This document shows, piece by piece, positions 4,367 through 6,730 of a DNA stretch of 6,730 nt. The notes below the pieces were generated by a model that saw nothing but the letters and a program-made list of their open reading frames with translations, made no database searches and was not told the origin of the DNA. The position numbers were made by a program, and so were the translations under genes. The DNA is from Fidelibacterota bacterium (GTDB lineage: Bacteria > Fidelibacterota > Fidelibacteria > Fidelibacterales > DSDE01): the NCBI GenBank assembly GCA_011049095.1, contig DSDE01000010.1:1-6730 (forward strand), written 5' to 3'. Within the stretch, counting starts at the first letter, position 1. Every line of letters begins with the position of its first letter.

Positions 4367-6730
4367 TTAAGGGGAAAAGTGGCGCTCGGTTTCCGCTTGA
4401 CGGCTTTCCAGCTCCCTTAGTATGGCGCGCCGCATCGCTTGTGCCTGACTGTCATCTGGAACTTTAGTATTCCAGTTATCCAGCAGGGTAAGGGCTTTTT
4501 CTAAGTGGCCAGATTCGCGATATATCTGGATGAGAAAGCTGATAATTCTGGGATCTGTGGGATATCTGGCCAGCTCACTTTCCATAATTGCTATCGTTTT
4601 AGTGTAATCTTTCAGATCGTAGTAATAGATTTGAGCAAGCATCATCACATTATCTCTTGAAAGGTCTGGCCGGGCTTCAAAGCGCTCCAGCCGCCGGATA
4701 AGCTGATTGCTGTCTCCAAGTTCATAGAATATCCTGCCAAGCTGAAGGTCCAGTTCCCGATGCCCGATGGGGATTACTGTTTCGGGAATGGCATTCTCCA
4801 TAAAATTAAGGAGTTCGAGCCCTTTTTCTCTATTGCCTTTGCGCAAAAATTCCAAGGCTGCCTGCATGAATCCGGTGCGATAATTTTGCATCAAACGCAT
4901 TGTATTGGGTTCGTAATAGACTTTAGGATTATTGAGATTGCGATATCTGTAAACCTGTGTCGTATTTTTATATATCATCTCTTCATCAATACGAGCTACC
5001 TTTTTAGGATTGACCCGCATGGTTAAGCCTTCCATAGAGAGGTAGTCATCGAGATCAATTTTATTGTCGTCGCTGACGGTAACAGCAAAATAGACCGGTC
5101 TCTCCCATTTTACCGCTGCCAGGATTTCTAAAATCATAAGGTCCTGGGTGCGCAAACCCATACCGCGAAAAGTCGGCTGAATAGTCCATCTTATTTCGCC
5201 TGCGGGATTTAGCTCTTTGGGTACAGGAAGCTGTACCTCGCGGGCTTCCCAAGGAAAGACGGTCAACTGTTCGATGCGATAATCTTCCATCCGTATTGGA
5301 ATGCGTGGCTCATTATATTTGAGCTGCTTAATATACCAGGGTGTATTTAGAAGGCTCAGATTCACGACCCGCACATCGGTTCGCTCATTTTCAACCTCCT
5401 GGAGATACCAAAGCGGAAATGTATCATTATCGCCATTGGTAAAAAGAATGCCGTTGGGCTCGCAGCTATTGAGCAGATTATAGGCATAATCCGGCGCTAC
5501 ATAATTGCCCCATCGGGAATGTGTGTGGTAATTGGCTTTTAGCACATTTATCGGCAAAATAAGCATCAGCAATGCCAAAAGCCCTGCTAATGCGGCTTTC
5601 CTTTTAGCCGAATTGCTAATTTTGCCGGTCAGTGTATCGAGGATAGCTGCAGCGCCAATACCAATCCAAATGGCAAAGGCAAAGAAGCTGCCGACATAGG
5701 AGTAATCCCTTTCCCTGGGCTGAGGGTCTGGCTGATTAAGGTAAAGAATAATAGCAAAGCCCGTCATAAAAAAGAGAGCCAGCACCGAAAATGCTCGATT
5801 CCGGTCTTTGGCAAAATGGAAAAACATGCCCAGCCAGCCAATAAGCCAGGGGATGCCCCAGAGCTGGGAAAAATCTACCTTTGCATCATCTCGCCCGATA
5901 AACTGCCAATTAAAATATCGGATATACATCTGCTTCACCTGATAATTCCAAAAGAAATCCGTAGCGTTCTTATACCGGTGCCCATTGGGGGATTCCTTCA
6001 TTTTTTGAGTGCGGTCATATGTATGAGCGCCATATTGCTCTCTTTCCAGATAAGCCACCGCCTGACGTGTCGTCTCCGGGTCATTTTCATCTATGTTGGG
6101 ATTTTTCAGGCTGCGGATAAAAATCACTTCATAACTGGAATAGCCAATGGTAATCAAAATCAAGCTTAGAACAAGAAGCTCGCTCCATTTCTTCCAATTG
6201 ACATTTTTAATGGATTCCATCACCAACCAAAGCAGGCCTGCCAAAACCATCATTATAACAAAAAGCGCCAGGGGAAAACTAACAGCAGCGGGATTGATAT
6301 TGATAAAGGCCGCTATTTTTGGTGTGCCTTTAATAACTCCTGAATGAACAAAAACAAAAAAGAGTCCGGTAATGGCTGTGATGCCAAAGAAGGATTTCCA
6401 TTCGAAATCGCGATAACGGAAATAGATAATCAATGTGATAAATGGTAGGGCCAGCAGATTGAGAAGGTGAATACCCGTAGCCAGGCCTATCATATAGGCT
6501 ATAAATAGAATCCAGGGCTCAGAGTGAGTATTTGCACCATCGGCTTCATTCCATTTTAATATCAACCAGACTACCAGAGCAGTCATAAATGTGCTGAGAG
6601 CGTAAACTTCTGATTCAACAGCATTGAACCAATGACTGTCAGTAAAAGCAAAGGTCATTGCGCCCAGAAATGCACCGCCAAAAACAATGAGTTTATCTTG
6701 CAGCGATTCTGTTTTTCCCCGAAACTGTTC
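4367..6730 (-). CDS. DUF2723/TMEM260-like GT-C membrane glycosyltransferase with C-terminal TPR region, N-terminus beyond the window
   Basis: The frame is open to the window edge: 787 codons are visible, including 24 upstream of an in-frame ATG at 6658 that is unlikely to be the start. Counting from that ATG, FAFTDSHWFNAVESEVYALS (3-22), DPQPRERDYSYVGSF (311-325), LFTNGDNDTFPLWYLQEVE (405-423) and RVVNLSLLNTPWYI (430-443) are hallmark stretches of DUF2723. About nine hydrophobic helices lie between 15 and 375, then a soluble extracytoplasmic domain. Residues about 595-750 are helical pairs resembling TPRs (for example RIISFLIQIYRESGHLEKALTLLDNW). The human relative TMEM260 is a protein O-mannosyltransferase; bacterial members are thought to move sugars from lipid carriers to exported acceptors. 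The first loop, where GT-C enzymes carry catalytic acids, and perhaps 100 residues in all are missing from the window. It is the most upstream visible gene of the cluster with the GT2. Donor and acceptor are unknown. Confidence 0.92.
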   Translation of the reverse strand, partial: EQFRGKTESLQDKLIVFGGAFLGAMTFAFTDSHWFNAVESEVYALSTFMTALVVWLILKWNEADGANTHSEPWILFIAYMIGLATGIHLLNLLALPFITLIIYFRYRDFEWKSFFGITAITGLFFVFVHSGVIKGTPKIAAFININPAAVSFPLALFVIMMVLAGLLWLVMESIKNVNWKKWSELLVLSLILITIGYSSYEVIFIRSLKNPNIDENDPETTRQAVAYLEREQYGAHTYDRTQKMKESPNGHRYKNATDFFWNYQVKQMYIRYFNWQFIGRDDAKVDFSQLWGIPWLIGWLGMFFHFAKDRNRAFSVLALFFMTGFAIILYLNQPDPQPRERDYSYVGSFFAFAIWIGIGAAAILDTLTGKISNSAKRKAALAGLLALLMLILPINVLKANYHTHSRWGNYVAPDYAYNLLNSCEPNGILFTNGDNDTFPLWYLQEVENERTDVRVVNLSLLNTPWYIKQLKYNEPRIPIRMEDYRIEQLTVFPWEAREVQLPVPKELNPAGEIRWTIQPTFRGMGLRTQDLMILEILAAVKWERPVYFAVTVSDDNKIDLDDYLSMEGLTMRVNPKKVARIDEEMIYKNTTQVYRYRNLNNPKVYYEPNTMRLMQNYRTGFMQAALEFLRKGNREKGLELLNFMENAIPETVIPIGHRELDLQLGRIFYELGDSNQLIRRLERFEARPDLSRDNVMMLAQIYYYDLKDYTKTIAIMESELARYPTDPRIISFLIQIYRESGHLEKALTLLDNWNTKVPDDSQAQAMRRAILRELESRQAETERHFSP

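Noticed and set aside
5816..6347. Plus-strand open frames opposite the DUF2723 gene
   Set aside because: They lie antisense to well-conserved membrane segments, show no ribosome binding site of note and have no family resemblance.

Overview
The window reads as chromosomal DNA from a Gram-negative-type bacterium, probably of the FCB superphylum (Bacteroidota, Calditrichota, KSB1, Cloacimonadota or a relative). The main evidence is a large DUF2723/TMEM260-type membrane glycosyltransferase with the motifs NGDNDTFPLWYLQEVE and DPQPRERDYSYVGSF, which is typical of that group. A PpiD-like envelope folding factor with two tandem parvulin modules fits the same picture. Base composition looks even, with A+T slightly above half by eye. 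I see no insertion sequence, tRNA, rRNA or CRISPR array. The phylum assignment is inference from protein family resemblance.

Layout. Positions 1-51 (minus) hold the first 17 codons of a gene that looks like purE. A 151-base divergent spacer (52-202) follows, with promoter-like elements, an A-tract and a small palindrome. Positions 203-2008 (plus) encode the PpiD-like periplasmic chaperone/PPIase. A strong, symmetrical intrinsic terminator at 2028-2060 separates it from a convergent minus-strand cluster. In transcription order that cluster is: the DUF2723 membrane protein (6730-4367, N-terminus beyond the window), a GT2 glycosyltransferase (4339-3296), and an unrecognised two-helix membrane protein (3202-2157).

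The last gene is the most unusual item. Its reading frame is split. A 54-codon frame from ATG 3202 stops at 3038, but a -1 slip on the run T3A7 at 3068-3059 joins it smoothly to an intact downstream frame, giving 348 residues. The junction lies exactly on a textbook slippery sequence (T TTA AAA / A AAA AAA). It could therefore be programmed frameshifting, transcriptional slippage, a recent single-base deletion, or a homopolymer sequencing error. The sequence alone cannot decide.

How the genes may work together (inference): the DUF2723 enzyme and the GT2 are closely spaced and co-oriented, which suggests one envelope glycosylation unit, for example transfer and elaboration of sugars on exported proteins. 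The PpiD-like factor handles exported proteins on the periplasmic side, but it is a separate, convergent transcription unit and need not be functionally linked.
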